Source: Sphingomonas nostoxanthinifaciens (GTDB lineage Bacteria > Pseudomonadota > Alphaproteobacteria > Sphingomonadales > Sphingomonadaceae). From it: a stretch of 64,000 nt of DNA. The position numbers and the translations under genes are program-made. Under the pieces are notes generated by a model. That model saw only the letters and a list, made by a program, of their open reading frames with translations, ran no database searches and was not told the origin of the DNA. Positions 53,369 to 61,444 of the stretch are shown in pieces (positions within the stretch are counted from its first letter, which is position 1; every line of letters begins with the position of its first letter). The stretch lies in assembly GCF_019930585.1 (NCBI RefSeq), contig NZ_CP082839.1, forward strand, positions 2,352,001 to 2,416,000, given 5' to 3'.

Positions 53369-54529
53369 TTGAACCCCACGCTGATCGTGCTGCCCTCGGT
53401 GCCGCTCGCGCATGACGGCGAGCGCCTGTTCATGGACATCAAGGCGGTCGAGGGGCTGAGCCTCTATGCGGATCTGTGGCCGGGGCCGGTCCATTGCCTG
53501 ATGCGCGTGGGTGATCGAAGCGCGATCGCGTTTGGCCGCAGCTATCTGCCATCGGAGCTGCCGTTCAAAGTGATACCGTTCGAGGGCGACCTACCGCCCA
53601 CCGCGTTGCTGGACGAGGGCGCGGTGGTGCTGGCGGCGGGCGACAGCCATCTCGACATCGACCTTCCGGCGCGGACCGCGACGCCGTTGGTGTTCATCAT
53701 CGAATATACGCTCGCGACGCGGCTGCGCATCCTGCAGCTCGACCGTGGCTGGTCGCTGGGTGCGCTCAAATCGGCGCTGTGGACGCTCAAGACCGAGCGC
53801 CGCCGACGCCGTGCGTTCCGCGCCTCGGCCGGGCTGCAGGCAAACGGCACGCCGGCGTTCGACGCCTATCGCGCAATGTCGCCATCGCCGATGCTGTATT
53901 TCGACAGCCGGCTGCGCCTCGACCAGATGCCGACGCCCGAACAGGTTGACGCCAAGGCCGACGCCATCCGCGCCGGCCGTCCGCTGCGACTGGCTTTTTC
54001 CGGCCGGCTGGAGCGGATGAAGGGCGCGGACCATCTCGTGCCGACCCTCGCCGCGCTGGCGAAGCGCGGCATCGCCTTCACCTTCGACCTGTATGGCGAG
54101 GGATCGCTCAAGCCCGCTATTGCCGCTGCAGCGGCTGCGGCGGGCATCGCCGATGCCGTGCGCATCCACGGCGGGGTGCCGTTCGACGAGGAGCTGGTCC
54201 CGCTGCTGAAGGATCGGACCGACCTGTTCCTGTGCCTGCACCGGCAGGCGGACCCATCCTGCACCTATCTGGAAACGATCGGCTGCGGGGTGCCGATCGT
54301 CGGCTACGACAATGCCGCCTTCGCCGGCGTGCTGGCGCTCGGCGAGACCGGGATCGCGACGCCGATGGATCGCCCAGAGCAGGCGGCTGCGGCGATCGCC
54401 ACGCTGAATGCGGATCGCCCCCGCCTCGCCCGTATGGCGCGCGACGCCGCCGCGATCGGCCGCGCGCATGGCTTCGAGGCGACGTTCGCCGCCCGCATCA
54501 CCCACCTGCGCGACGTCGCCGGTTTATGA
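53369..54529 (+). CDS. Glycosyltransferase family 4 protein
   Basis: A 386-residue GT-B-fold transferase starting at TTG 53369 (MNPTLIVLPSVPLAHDGERL), with CCGGAGA about ten bases upstream. The C-terminal half has the sugar-nucleotide binding fold: LAFSGRLERMKGADHLVPTL, FDLYGEGSLKPAI, IHGGVPFDEELVPLL and SCTYLETIGCGVPIVGYDNA, with the Glu of the E-x7-E motif. Donor and acceptor are unknown. It converges on the M23 peptidase gene with a six-base overlap. Confidence 0.82.
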   Translation: MNPTLIVLPSVPLAHDGERLFMDIKAVEGLSLYADLWPGPVHCLMRVGDRSAIAFGRSYLPSELPFKVIPFEGDLPPTALLDEGAVVLAAGDSHLDIDLPARTATPLVFIIEYTLATRLRILQLDRGWSLGALKSALWTLKTERRRRRAFRASAGLQANGTPAFDAYRAMSPSPMLYFDSRLRLDQMPTPEQVDAKADAIRAGRPLRLAFSGRLERMKGADHLVPTLAALAKRGIAFTFDLYGEGSLKPAIAAAAAAAGIADAVRIHGGVPFDEELVPLLKDRTDLFLCLHRQADPSCTYLETIGCGVPIVGYDNAAFAGVLALGETGIATPMDRPEQAAAAIATLNADRPRLARMARDAAAIGRAHGFEATFAARITHLRDVAGL

Positions 54530-55090
54530 AGCCGAGTGAGCGAGGATCGGGAACGGATTGATCTCGCTGCCTTTCCACCAAGGCTCGCCCGGCGCCATGC
54601 GCTGGATCTCGTAATGGAGGTGCGGTGCGCTCGGGTCGGCATCGCCGCTTGATCCGACCGTGCCGATCGGCTGTCCCTGCCGGATCCTCACGCCTTCGCG
54701 CAGGTCTGCCGTATAAGTATCGAGATGCGCGTAATAATCCTGCCAGCTTGTGTCGTCGCGCCGGATATAGACGGTGTGGCCGCCATCCTTGCTCTCGAAC
54801 AATTTCTCGACCGTTCCGGCCGCCGCGGCGACGACCGGCGTACCCTTCGCCGCCGGAATGTCGATCGCGTGATGCGCGCGCGTTCCGCCGCCTCGGGCAT
54901 CGCCCCAGCTATCGGCAAGTTGCGTTATCTTGACGCCTGCGACCGGGACAACCAGCCCACCCGCCGCTGCGACCGGCGCAGGGGCCGGCGTACGAACCCC
55001 GACCGGCGCGCGACCGTGGCGCACCAACGCCGCGAAGATCGCGATCACGAGCGCGAACCCCAGCAGCAGCATCCAGCCGAGCCGCGTCAT
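54524..55090 (-). CDS. M23 family metallopeptidase (LytM domain)
   Basis: A 188-residue envelope protein with one N-terminal membrane anchor (LGWMLLLGFALVIAIFAALV). A LytM zinc domain follows: HHAIDIPAAKGTPVVAAAAG carries the HxxxD metal site, and APHLHYEIQR the HxH. A complete zinc triad (His, Asp, His) suggests active endopeptidase activity on peptidoglycan cross-links. The start overlaps the L,D-transpeptidase stop as ATGA. Confidence 0.9.
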   Translation of the reverse strand: MTRLGWMLLLGFALVIAIFAALVRHGRAPVGVRTPAPAPVAAAGGLVVPVAGVKITQLADSWGDARGGGTRAHHAIDIPAAKGTPVVAAAAGTVEKLFESKDGGHTVYIRRDDTSWQDYYAHLDTYTADLREGVRIRQGQPIGTVGSSGDADPSAPHLHYEIQRMAPGEPWWKGSEINPFPILAHSAS

Positions 55091-56088
55091 TCCTGGAAGA
55101 CCGCGGGCGTGCCGGGCTTCACCATCAGCGACAGCCGCGCGGCATCCCAGTTGGTCAGGCGGATGCAGCCATGGCTTTCGGTGCGGCCGATATTCTCCGG
55201 CATGGGCGTACCGTGGATGCCGTAATGCGGCTTGTCGAGATCCATCCACACCACGCCCACCGGCCCGTTCGGGCCGGCCTTGAGCGTCTGCTTGGTCTCC
55301 CCCGCCTTGGCATCCCAGAACAGTTTCGGATTGAAGTGGAAGCTCGGCAGATAGGATCGGCCGAGGATCTTCCAATTGCCGATCGGCAGCGGGTCGTGCG
55401 TACTGCCCATCGTCGCGGGGAATTGCGCGACCAGTTTGCCGCCATCGTCATAGACGCGCAGCACGCCCTCGCTCTTGCTCACCACAACCTTCGCCGCCTG
55501 CGGCTGATCCGACGAGACGCTGAGCTGGGCCAGCATCGCGCGCCATTCGGGCTTGAGCGTGTCGGGATAGGCGCTGGCGGCCGGGCGCACGTTCGGCACC
55601 TTGATCGTCACGCCCGGCGCCAGTTTGGTATCGCGGCTGTTGAGCGCGATCAGCGTCGGCTGGGTGGTGTGGAAGCGCTCGGCCAGCTCCTCCATCGCGT
55701 CCGAATAGCCGAGCGAGGGTAGCTTCGCCTGCGCGGCCTCGCTCTTGGGGATAGGCCCGACGAACGGGCCCGCCAGATCGTCGGCCGTCAGCGTCACGTC
55801 GATCGTCGCCGGCGTATCGTGATAGGCATCCAGCAGCTTGCGCGTGTCGTCGTCGATCGTCCCAGACGGGGTCACGCCGCGCGCGGTCTGGAGCCCCTTG
55901 ATCGCCTTCGTCAGCGACATGCCGGCATGACCGTCGATTACCCCCGGGGTGAAGCCCAGCCGATCGAGCAGCACCTGCTGGTTAAGGATATCGGGATCGA
56001 TCGGCGTCGTCGCCGGCTTCTGCGCGATCGAAGCAGGACAGACCGTGGCAAGCATAAGGTAAACGCCGGCAACCCTTAATGTTTTCAC
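55087..56088 (-). CDS. L,D-transpeptidase (YkuD domain) with peptidoglycan-binding region
   Basis: A 333-residue secreted enzyme. Signal peptide (AGVYLMLATVCPASIAQ), PG-binding helix set at about 30-90 (LLDRLGFTPGVIDGHAGM, GLQTARGVTPSGTIDDD), LysM-like part (MEELAERFHTTQPTLIALNS), and a YkuD catalytic domain at about 200-333. The active site is HYGIHGTPMPENIG then RTESHGCIRLTNWDAARL with the catalytic Cys in SHGCIR. It makes 3-3 cross-links or anchors lipoproteins. The M23 enzyme is coupled to it, suggesting one wall-remodelling pair. Confidence 0.93.
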   Translation of the reverse strand: MKTLRVAGVYLMLATVCPASIAQKPATTPIDPDILNQQVLLDRLGFTPGVIDGHAGMSLTKAIKGLQTARGVTPSGTIDDDTRKLLDAYHDTPATIDVTLTADDLAGPFVGPIPKSEAAQAKLPSLGYSDAMEELAERFHTTQPTLIALNSRDTKLAPGVTIKVPNVRPAASAYPDTLKPEWRAMLAQLSVSSDQPQAAKVVVSKSEGVLRVYDDGGKLVAQFPATMGSTHDPLPIGNWKILGRSYLPSFHFNPKLFWDAKAGETKQTLKAGPNGPVGVVWMDLDKPHYGIHGTPMPENIGRTESHGCIRLTNWDAARLSLMVKPGTPAVFQE

Positions 56089-56173
56089 GCGTGCGATCCT
56101 TTATCTTGTTCACGGGCACGAAGATTGGAACGCTCCCGAAAGCGTTTCTTTCCGACACGGAGCGGGACTGCGA

Positions 56174-56731
56174 ATGCTGGATACGAATATCGGCCGCCGC
56201 CGACTGATCGGCGGCGCGCTGGCGATGGTTGCGGCCTCCACTTTCATCACCGAATGCGCGTTTGCCGCCACGACCGAGCGGCGCCTCGCCTTTCGCAACA
56301 TCCATACGAACGAGACGTTCGACGCGCGCTTCTATGGCGCGAACGGCTGGGACGATCAGGGGCTCGCCGAGCTGAACCATGGCCTGCGCGACTGGCGCAA
56401 CAACGAGGTCACGCAGATGGACCCGGCGTTGATGCTGCTGCTCGCGGGCGTGCGCGATAAGCTGGGCCTCGCGCCGCAGGCCAGGCTCGACTTGATCTCG
56501 GGCTATCGCTCGCCGCAGACCAATGCGTCGCTGCGCGCGCGCGGCGGCGAGCATACGGGCGTCGCCTCGAAGAGCCAGCACATGCTGGGCAAGGCCACCG
56601 ACATCCGCATGCCGGGGGTCGCGCTCGAGACGCTGCGCTCGGCAGCTTTGTCGATGCAGGCGGGCGGCGTCGGCTATTATCCCAAGGACGGCTTCGTCCA
56701 CATGGACACCGGCCGCGTTCGCCTGTGGTGA
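56174..56731 (+). CDS. DUF882/MepK-like murein endopeptidase
   Basis: A 185-residue M15-type peptidase. The N-terminus MLDTNIGRRRLIGGALAMVA has an RRR export motif, probably Tat. The catalytic domain shows SGYRSPQTNASLRARG, SQHMLGKATDIRMPG with zinc His and Asp, and GFVHMDTGRVRLW with the second His. This is the YcbK/MepK family, which cleaves 3-3 cross-links in E. coli. It is divergent from the L,D-transpeptidase that makes such links. Confidence 0.88.
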   Translation: MLDTNIGRRRLIGGALAMVAASTFITECAFAATTERRLAFRNIHTNETFDARFYGANGWDDQGLAELNHGLRDWRNNEVTQMDPALMLLLAGVRDKLGLAPQARLDLISGYRSPQTNASLRARGGEHTGVASKSQHMLGKATDIRMPGVALETLRSAALSMQAGGVGYYPKDGFVHMDTGRVRLW

Positions 56732-56757
56732 GCTACCGGTAGCTATAGAGCATAGAG

Positions 56758-56853
56758 ACGTCACCCCGGACTCGTTCCGGGGTCCACCGCACGGGCTGCC
56801 TCATCGGTATGATGTGTCGCGGTGTGGATGCCGGAACAAGTCCGGCATGACGT
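56758..56853. repeat. Dispersed inverted-repeat element between mepK-like gene and thiE
   Basis: Left arm ACGTCACCCCGGACTCGTTC then CGGGGTCCACCGC; right arm (reverse complement) ACGTCATGCCGGACTTGTTC then CGGCATCCACACCGC. Related in ends to the units in ligD, rnr and dnaKJ, with a different inner loop (GGACTcGTTCC). It separates two convergent genes and could end both transcripts. Confidence 0.8.
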
Positions 56854-56861
56854 AGAATAGG

Positions 56862-57554
56862 TCAGGCCGCCAGAACCTCGGCAAATGCCTTGACCGCCGC
56901 TTCCTCGCCCTCGGCGGCATTCCACACCGCGCCGCAGACCGCCAGAAAATCCGCACCCGCCGCGACCAGGGGCGCCGCATTGGCCGGCGTGATGCCGCCG
57001 ATCGCCACGCAAGGCAGTTCGAACAGGGTCGACCACCAGCCGAGAATCGACGGCTCGGGCTGGTGCCGCGTCTCCTTCGTCGTGGTGGGATAGAAGCTGC
57101 CGAACGCGACATAGTCTGCGCCCGCCTCGCCCGCATCCATCGCGAGGTGGCGGCTGTCGTGACAGGTAACGCCGATCTGCACGGCCGGCCCGAGCAATGC
57201 GCGTGCCTCGCGCGGATCGCCGTCATCCTGGCCCAGATGCACCCCGTCGGCGCCCAGCCTTTTGGCGAGCGCGATGCTGTCGTTGACGATGAACGTCACG
57301 TCGGCGTCGGCACACAGGCGCTGCAGCGGCTCGGCCGCGCGCGCGATCATATGGTCGTCCATATCTTTCAGCCGAAGCTGGAACGCCGCGACCGGGCCGG
57401 CATCCAGCGCGCGGGCCAGCCGATCGACGAAGCCGTCGTTGATCGCGGGGGGCGAGATCAGGTACAGCTGGCAGCGCGGTCGGAACTGCCGCTCGAACCG
57501 GTCGGCGAAGCCCGGATCGAGATTCATGTCGTCGTCGGGGAGGTCGTTGCTCAT
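56862..57554 (-). CDS. thiE: Thiamine-phosphate synthase
   Basis: A 230-residue TIM-barrel enzyme that couples the thiazole and pyrimidine halves of thiamine. Motifs are QLRLKDMDDHMIARAAEPL, FIVNDSIALAKRLGADGVHL GQDD, IGVTCHDSRHLAMDAGEAGA DYVAFGSFYPTTTK, and VAIGGITPANAAPLVAAGAD. An acidic N-terminal extension of about 25 residues is present. The neighbouring pst genes are not thiamine-related and no TPP riboswitch was seen. Confidence 0.9.
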   Translation of the reverse strand: MSNDLPDDDMNLDPGFADRFERQFRPRCQLYLISPPAINDGFVDRLARALDAGPVAAFQLRLKDMDDHMIARAAEPLQRLCADADVTFIVNDSIALAKRLGADGVHLGQDDGDPREARALLGPAVQIGVTCHDSRHLAMDAGEAGADYVAFGSFYPTTTKETRHQPEPSILGWWSTLFELPCVAIGGITPANAAPLVAAGADFLAVCGAVWNAAEGEEAAVKAFAEVLAA

Positions 57555-57591
57555 GCCGTGCTTCTACCGCCGGACGCGGGTTACGAAACCC

Positions 57592-57609
57592 CTGTCATGG
57601 AAGGGTAAC
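57592..57609 (+). promoter_or_regulatory. Pho-box-like site upstream of pstS
   Basis: CTGTCATGGAAGGGTAAC: the first half CTGTCAT is a perfect PhoB half-site. After a four-base spacer the second half GGGTAAC matches CTGTCAC at four of seven positions. It lies 60 bases upstream of pstS, a suitable place. PhoB control of pst genes is well established in other proteobacteria; its use here is inference. Confidence 0.6.
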
Positions 57610-57668
57610 ACAGCAACAATATCTCACGCGCGAGGCGGCGCGGTCGTCAGCCTGTCAGGGGATCCCAC

Positions 57669-58703
57669 ATGAAGAAGCTGTTTTTCGTTGGCGTCGGCGG
57701 TCTCGCCCTCGCCACCACCGCCGTTGGCGCAGACATTTCGGGCGCGGGCGCGACCTTCCCCGCACCGGTCTACGTCAAGTGGGCCGAAGCCTATAAGGCG
57801 CAGTCGGGCACCGGCCTGAACTATCAGGCGATCGGTTCCGGCGGCGGCATCAAGCAGATCAAGGCGAAGACCGTCGATTTCGGCGCGTCGGACAAGCCGC
57901 TGAAGCCGGAAGAACTGTCGGCCTCGGGCCTCTATCAGTTCCCCACGGTCGTCGGCGGCATCGTTCCCGTCATGAACCTGCCGGGCATCAAGCCGGGTCA
58001 GGTGCACCTGACCGGCGAGCTGCTCGCCGACATCTTCCTCGGCAAGGTCACGCGCTGGAACGCGCCGGAGATCGCGGCTCTTAATAAGGGCGTGCCGCTG
58101 CCGAACCTGCCGATCACCGTCGTCCACCGTTCGGACGGCTCGGGCACCAGCTTCGTCTTCACGACCTTCCTGTCGATGAAGAATGCGGATTGGGCCAACA
58201 AGGTCGGCGCCAGCGACAGCGTCCAGTGGCCGACCGGCCTGGGCGGCAAGGGCAATGACGGCGTCGCGGCGTTCGTGAAGCAGACCGCCGGCTCGATCGG
58301 CTATGTCGAATATGCCTATGCCAAGCAGAACAACGCCACCTACGCGCTGGTGCAGAACAAGGCCGGCAAGTGGCCGCTCCCGACCGCACCGTCGTTCGGC
58401 GCGGCAGCGGCCTCGGCTAACTGGCTGCGTTCGCCGGGCAATTACGTGATGCTGCTCGATCAGCCGGCCGCAGCCGCGTGGCCGATCAGCTCGACCACCT
58501 TCATCCTCGTCTATCGTGAGCAGGGCGACGCCGCCAAGGGCGCCGAAGTGCTCAAGTTCTTCGACTGGGCCTACAAGAAGGGCGACGCGCTGGCCGCAAG
58601 CCTCGATTACGTGCCCCTGCCGGCGAACGTGAAGACCCTGCTCGAGAAGCAGTGGGCCAAGTCGGTCATGGCCGACGGCAAGCCCGTCTTCGTCGCTAAG
58701 TAA
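57669..58703 (+). CDS. pstS: Phosphate ABC transporter substrate-binding protein
   Basis: A 344-residue periplasmic phosphate receptor. Signal peptide (KKLFFVGVGGLALATTAVGA), mature N-terminus ISGAGATFPAPVYVKWAEAY, phosphate-binding loops IGSGGGIKQIKAKTVDFGAS DKPL, HRSDGSGTSFVF and TGLGGKGNDGVAAF. All are close to the E. coli PstS motifs. A strong stem-loop follows the stop. It is the first gene of pstSCAB. Confidence 0.97.
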   Translation: MKKLFFVGVGGLALATTAVGADISGAGATFPAPVYVKWAEAYKAQSGTGLNYQAIGSGGGIKQIKAKTVDFGASDKPLKPEELSASGLYQFPTVVGGIVPVMNLPGIKPGQVHLTGELLADIFLGKVTRWNAPEIAALNKGVPLPNLPITVVHRSDGSGTSFVFTTFLSMKNADWANKVGASDSVQWPTGLGGKGNDGVAAFVKQTAGSIGYVEYAYAKQNNATYALVQNKAGKWPLPTAPSFGAAAASANWLRSPGNYVMLLDQPAAAAWPISSTTFILVYREQGDAAKGAEVLKFFDWAYKKGDALAASLDYVPLPANVKTLLEKQWAKSVMADGKPVFVAK

Positions 58704-58714
58704 GTAAGCGTCAT

Positions 58715-58746
58715 GGGCGCCGGATCGATCACCCGATCCGGCGCCC
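58715..58746 (+). other. Intercistronic hairpin between pstS and pstC
   Basis: A perfect 13-bp stem GGGCGCCGGATCG/CGATCCGGCGCCC with a six-base loop, 11 bases after the pstS stop and with no T tract. Such stems commonly protect the upstream message and reduce transcription into the permease genes, giving more binding protein than permease. Confidence 0.75.
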
Positions 58747-58763
58747 GCATATACGGAACCCCG

Positions 58764-59717
58764 ATGGCCAGTACCGCCCTTGAAGCGCCGCGTGGCGCGC
58801 CTCCCGGTCATGCCACCGGGGAGATCATCTTCCGCTCCGCCTGTCTCGCCGCGGCCACCCTGCTGATGGCGGCACTGGCGGGCGTGATCGTCAGCCTGTT
58901 CATCGGCGGGCTGCCCGCCTTCCGCCAGTTCGGCTTCGGTTTCCTCACCTCGACCACCTGGAACCCGGTGACCGAAGTGTACGGCGCCGCCGGCCCGATC
59001 GCCGGCACGCTGGTCACGGCATTCCTCAGCCTCGCCATCGCGCTGCCGCTGGCGCTCGGCGTCTCGGTGTTCCTCGTCGAATTTTGCCCCGCGCGGATTT
59101 CGCGGCCGATCGCGATCGCGGTCGAGCTGCTCGCGGGCATCCCCTCGATCGTTTACGGCATGTGGGGCCTGTTCGTGCTGGCACCGTGGTTCGCCGCGCA
59201 CGTCCAGCTGCCGATCGCGATGCACGCGACGCCCGGCGGCTGGGTCGACAAGCTCTTCGCCGGCACGCCGAACGGGGCGAACATCTTCACCGCCTCGCTG
59301 ATCCTCGCGATTATGATCCTGCCCTATATGGCGGCGGTGTTCCGCGAGCTGTTCATGACGGTGCCGCCGCAGGTGCGCGAGGCCGCCTACGGCCTCGGCT
59401 GCACGCCGTTCGAGGTGATCCGTGCGGTCGTGATCCCCTATGTCCGTCGCGGCATGATCGGCGTGGTCATGCTCGGCCTCGGCCGTGCGCTCGGCGAGAC
59501 GATGGCGGTCACCTTCATCATCGGCAACGCCCACGGCTTCCCGCATTCGCTGTTCGACAGCGGATCGACGATCGCCTCGACCGTCGCCAACGAATTCGCC
59601 GAAGCCACCAGCGACATGCACACCTCGGCGCTGATCGCGCTGGGCTTCGTGCTGTTCGTCATCACCTTCGTGGTGCTGGCGATCGCCCGGCTCCTGCTGC
59701 GCGAGGAGAAGCACTGA
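58764..59717 (+). CDS. pstC: Phosphate ABC transporter permease PstC
   Basis: A 317-residue inner-membrane permease with six helices. The N-terminal part GEIIFRSACLAAATLLMAAL is followed by the PstC-typical PAFRQFGFGFLTSTTWNP. The ABC-coupling EAA loop is EAAYGLGCTPFEVIRAVVIP Y, and LGRALGETMAVTFIIGNAHG is the family C-terminal signature. The ATG at 58764 (MASTALEAP) is preferred over one at 58713 inside the hairpin. It overlaps pstA by one base. Confidence 0.95.
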   Translation: MASTALEAPRGAPPGHATGEIIFRSACLAAATLLMAALAGVIVSLFIGGLPAFRQFGFGFLTSTTWNPVTEVYGAAGPIAGTLVTAFLSLAIALPLALGVSVFLVEFCPARISRPIAIAVELLAGIPSIVYGMWGLFVLAPWFAAHVQLPIAMHATPGGWVDKLFAGTPNGANIFTASLILAIMILPYMAAVFRELFMTVPPQVREAAYGLGCTPFEVIRAVVIPYVRRGMIGVVMLGLGRALGETMAVTFIIGNAHGFPHSLFDSGSTIASTVANEFAEATSDMHTSALIALGFVLFVITFVVLAIARLLLREEKH

Positions 59718-60556
59718 TGGATCGCGCCGCGCGCCGCCGCATCGGCAACAGCATCTTCGTCGTCCTGTGCGGGATCGCGACCTTGATCGCGCTCGCCTTC
59801 CTGGCGCTGATCCTCTGGACCCTGCTCACCCGGGGCGTGGGGGGCATCGATGCCAAGATCTTCACCATGGACCAGCCGCCGCCCGGGTCGCCCGGTGGCC
59901 TGCGCAACGCCATCGTCGGCTCGATCATCATGTGCGCGCTCGGCATGGCGATCGCCTTGGTGGTCGGCATCCTCGCCGGCACCTGGCTTGCCGAATATGG
60001 CGCGGGCACCCGCTACGGCGCGGTGATCCGCTTCCTCAACGACGTGCTGATCTCGGCCCCGTCGATCCTGATCGGCCTGTTCGTCTACGAGCTGCTGGTG
60101 GCGCCGTTCCACGGCTTCTCCGCGCTCGCCGGCGGGGTGGCGCTGGCCTTCCTCGCCACGCCGATCGTGGTGCGCACGACCGAGGACATATTGTCGCTCC
60201 AGCCCGGCGCATTGCGCGAAGCGGGCATGGCGCTGGGCGCCAGCCGCGCCTTCGTCATCCGGACGATCATCTGGAAGTCGGCGCGCACCGGCCTGCTCAC
60301 CGCCGGCCTGCTCGGCTTCGCCCGCATCTCGGGCGAGACCGCGCCGTTGCTGTTCACCAGCCTCGGCAACCTCAACAACAATTACAGCCAGCTCACCCAA
60401 CCGATGGCGAGCCTGCCGACCACCATCTTCCAGTTCGCTTTGTCGGCCTATGACGACTGGCAGCGGCTGGCCTGGGTCGGCGCATTGCTGATCGCCGTCG
60501 CCGTTCTCACCATCAACATCGTCGGGCGCGCGCTGGCCCGGGAGACCCGCCCATGA
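59717..60556 (+). CDS. pstA: Phosphate ABC transporter permease PstA
   Basis: A 279-residue permease partner of PstC with six membrane helices: [63 protein letters not shown], and others. The EAA-type loop is [20 protein letters not shown], and [18 protein letters not shown] matches PstA. The start ATG shares its A with the pstC stop. Overlap with pstB by four bases (ATGA). Confidence 0.95.
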   Translation: MDRAARRRIGNSIFVVLCGIATLIALAFLALILWTLLTRGVGGIDAKIFTMDQPPPGSPGGLRNAIVGSIIMCALGMAIALVVGILAGTWLAEYGAGTRYGAVIRFLNDVLISAPSILIGLFVYELLVAPFHGFSALAGGVALAFLATPIVVRTTEDILSLQPGALREAGMALGASRAFVIRTIIWKSARTGLLTAGLLGFARISGETAPLLFTSLGNLNNNYSQLTQPMASLPTTIFQFALSAYDDWQRLAWVGALLIAVAVLTINIVGRALARETRP

Positions 60557-61386
60557 CCGACACCGTGACCATCGGCACCACGCCCCCGTCGACTTCGGCC
60601 GACGACGAGCTGTTCATGTCGCCGCCTCCTGCCGACCGGCTGGTGCTGGAGGCGCGTGCGCTGGAGTTCTTCTACGGCCAGAACCGCGCGCTCCACGGCG
60701 TCGACCTGCCGATCGAGCGCAACAAGATCACCGCGCTGATCGGCCCGTCGGGCTGCGGCAAGTCGACGCTGCTGCGCGTCCTCAACCGCATCTACGCGCT
60801 CTATCCCGGCCAGCGGGCCGAGGGCCAGATCCTGCTCGACGGCGAGAACATGCTCGACGGCGGCGACGCCGCGGCGTTGCGCGCGCGCGTCGGCATGGTG
60901 TTCCAGAAGCCGACGCCCTTCCCCATGTCGATCTACGACAATGTCGCGTTCGGCGTGCGCCTCTACCATAAGCGCAACAAGGCGGAGATGGACGAGATCG
61001 TCGAGCGCTCGCTGACCCGCGCGGCTTTGTGGGACGAGGTCAAGGACAAGCTCCACACGTCGGGCCTCGGCCTGTCGGGCGGCCAGCAGCAGCGGCTGTG
61101 CGTCGCACGCGGCATCGCCGTCCAGCCGGAAATCCTGCTGCTCGACGAGCCCGCCTCGGCGCTCGATCCGGTCTCGACCGCGAAGCTTGAGCAGACGTTG
61201 GTCGAGCTCAAGAAGGATCTGACGATCGTCATCGTCACGCACAACCTTCAGCAGGCGAGCCGCATCTCGGATTATACCGGCTTCATGTTCCTTGGCCGGA
61301 TGATCGAGTTCGGCCCCACCGCCGAAATCTTCGCCAGCCCGCGCTCGCGCCGCACGCGTGATTACGTGACCGGACGCTTCGGCTGA
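60553..61386 (+). CDS. pstB: Phosphate ABC transporter ATP-binding protein
   Basis: A 277-residue ATPase energising PstSCA. Walker [17 protein letters not shown], signature [16 protein letters not shown], Walker [21 protein letters not shown], switch [20 protein letters not shown]. The N-terminal 25 residues are an extra Thr/Pro-rich lead. It is the last gene; no phoU follows in the window. A bidirectional hairpin ends the operon. Confidence 0.97.
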   Translation: MTDTVTIGTTPPSTSADDELFMSPPPADRLVLEARALEFFYGQNRALHGVDLPIERNKITALIGPSGCGKSTLLRVLNRIYALYPGQRAEGQILLDGENMLDGGDAAALRARVGMVFQKPTPFPMSIYDNVAFGVRLYHKRNKAEMDEIVERSLTRAALWDEVKDKLHTSGLGLSGGQQQRLCVARGIAVQPEILLLDEPASALDPVSTAKLEQTLVELKKDLTIVIVTHNLQQASRISDYTGFMFLGRMIEFGPTAEIFASPRSRRTRDYVTGRFG

Positions 61387-61403
61387 ACCGGCACGCTGAT
61401 CGA

Positions 61404-61439
61404 TCGCACCATGCTGCCGTGAAAGGGAGCATGGTGCGA
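61404..61439. terminator. Hairpin between pstB and the histidine kinase gene
   Basis: A perfect 12-bp stem TCGCACCATGCT/AGCATGGTGCGA with a 12-base loop, in the 58 bases between two convergent genes. It lacks a T tract but could serve both transcripts. Confidence 0.6.
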
Positions 61440-61444
61440 CGGCG

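Noticed and set aside
57624..59714. 696-residue minus-strand frame opposite pstS-pstC
   Set aside because: His/Asp/Arg-rich antisense translation with no family features.
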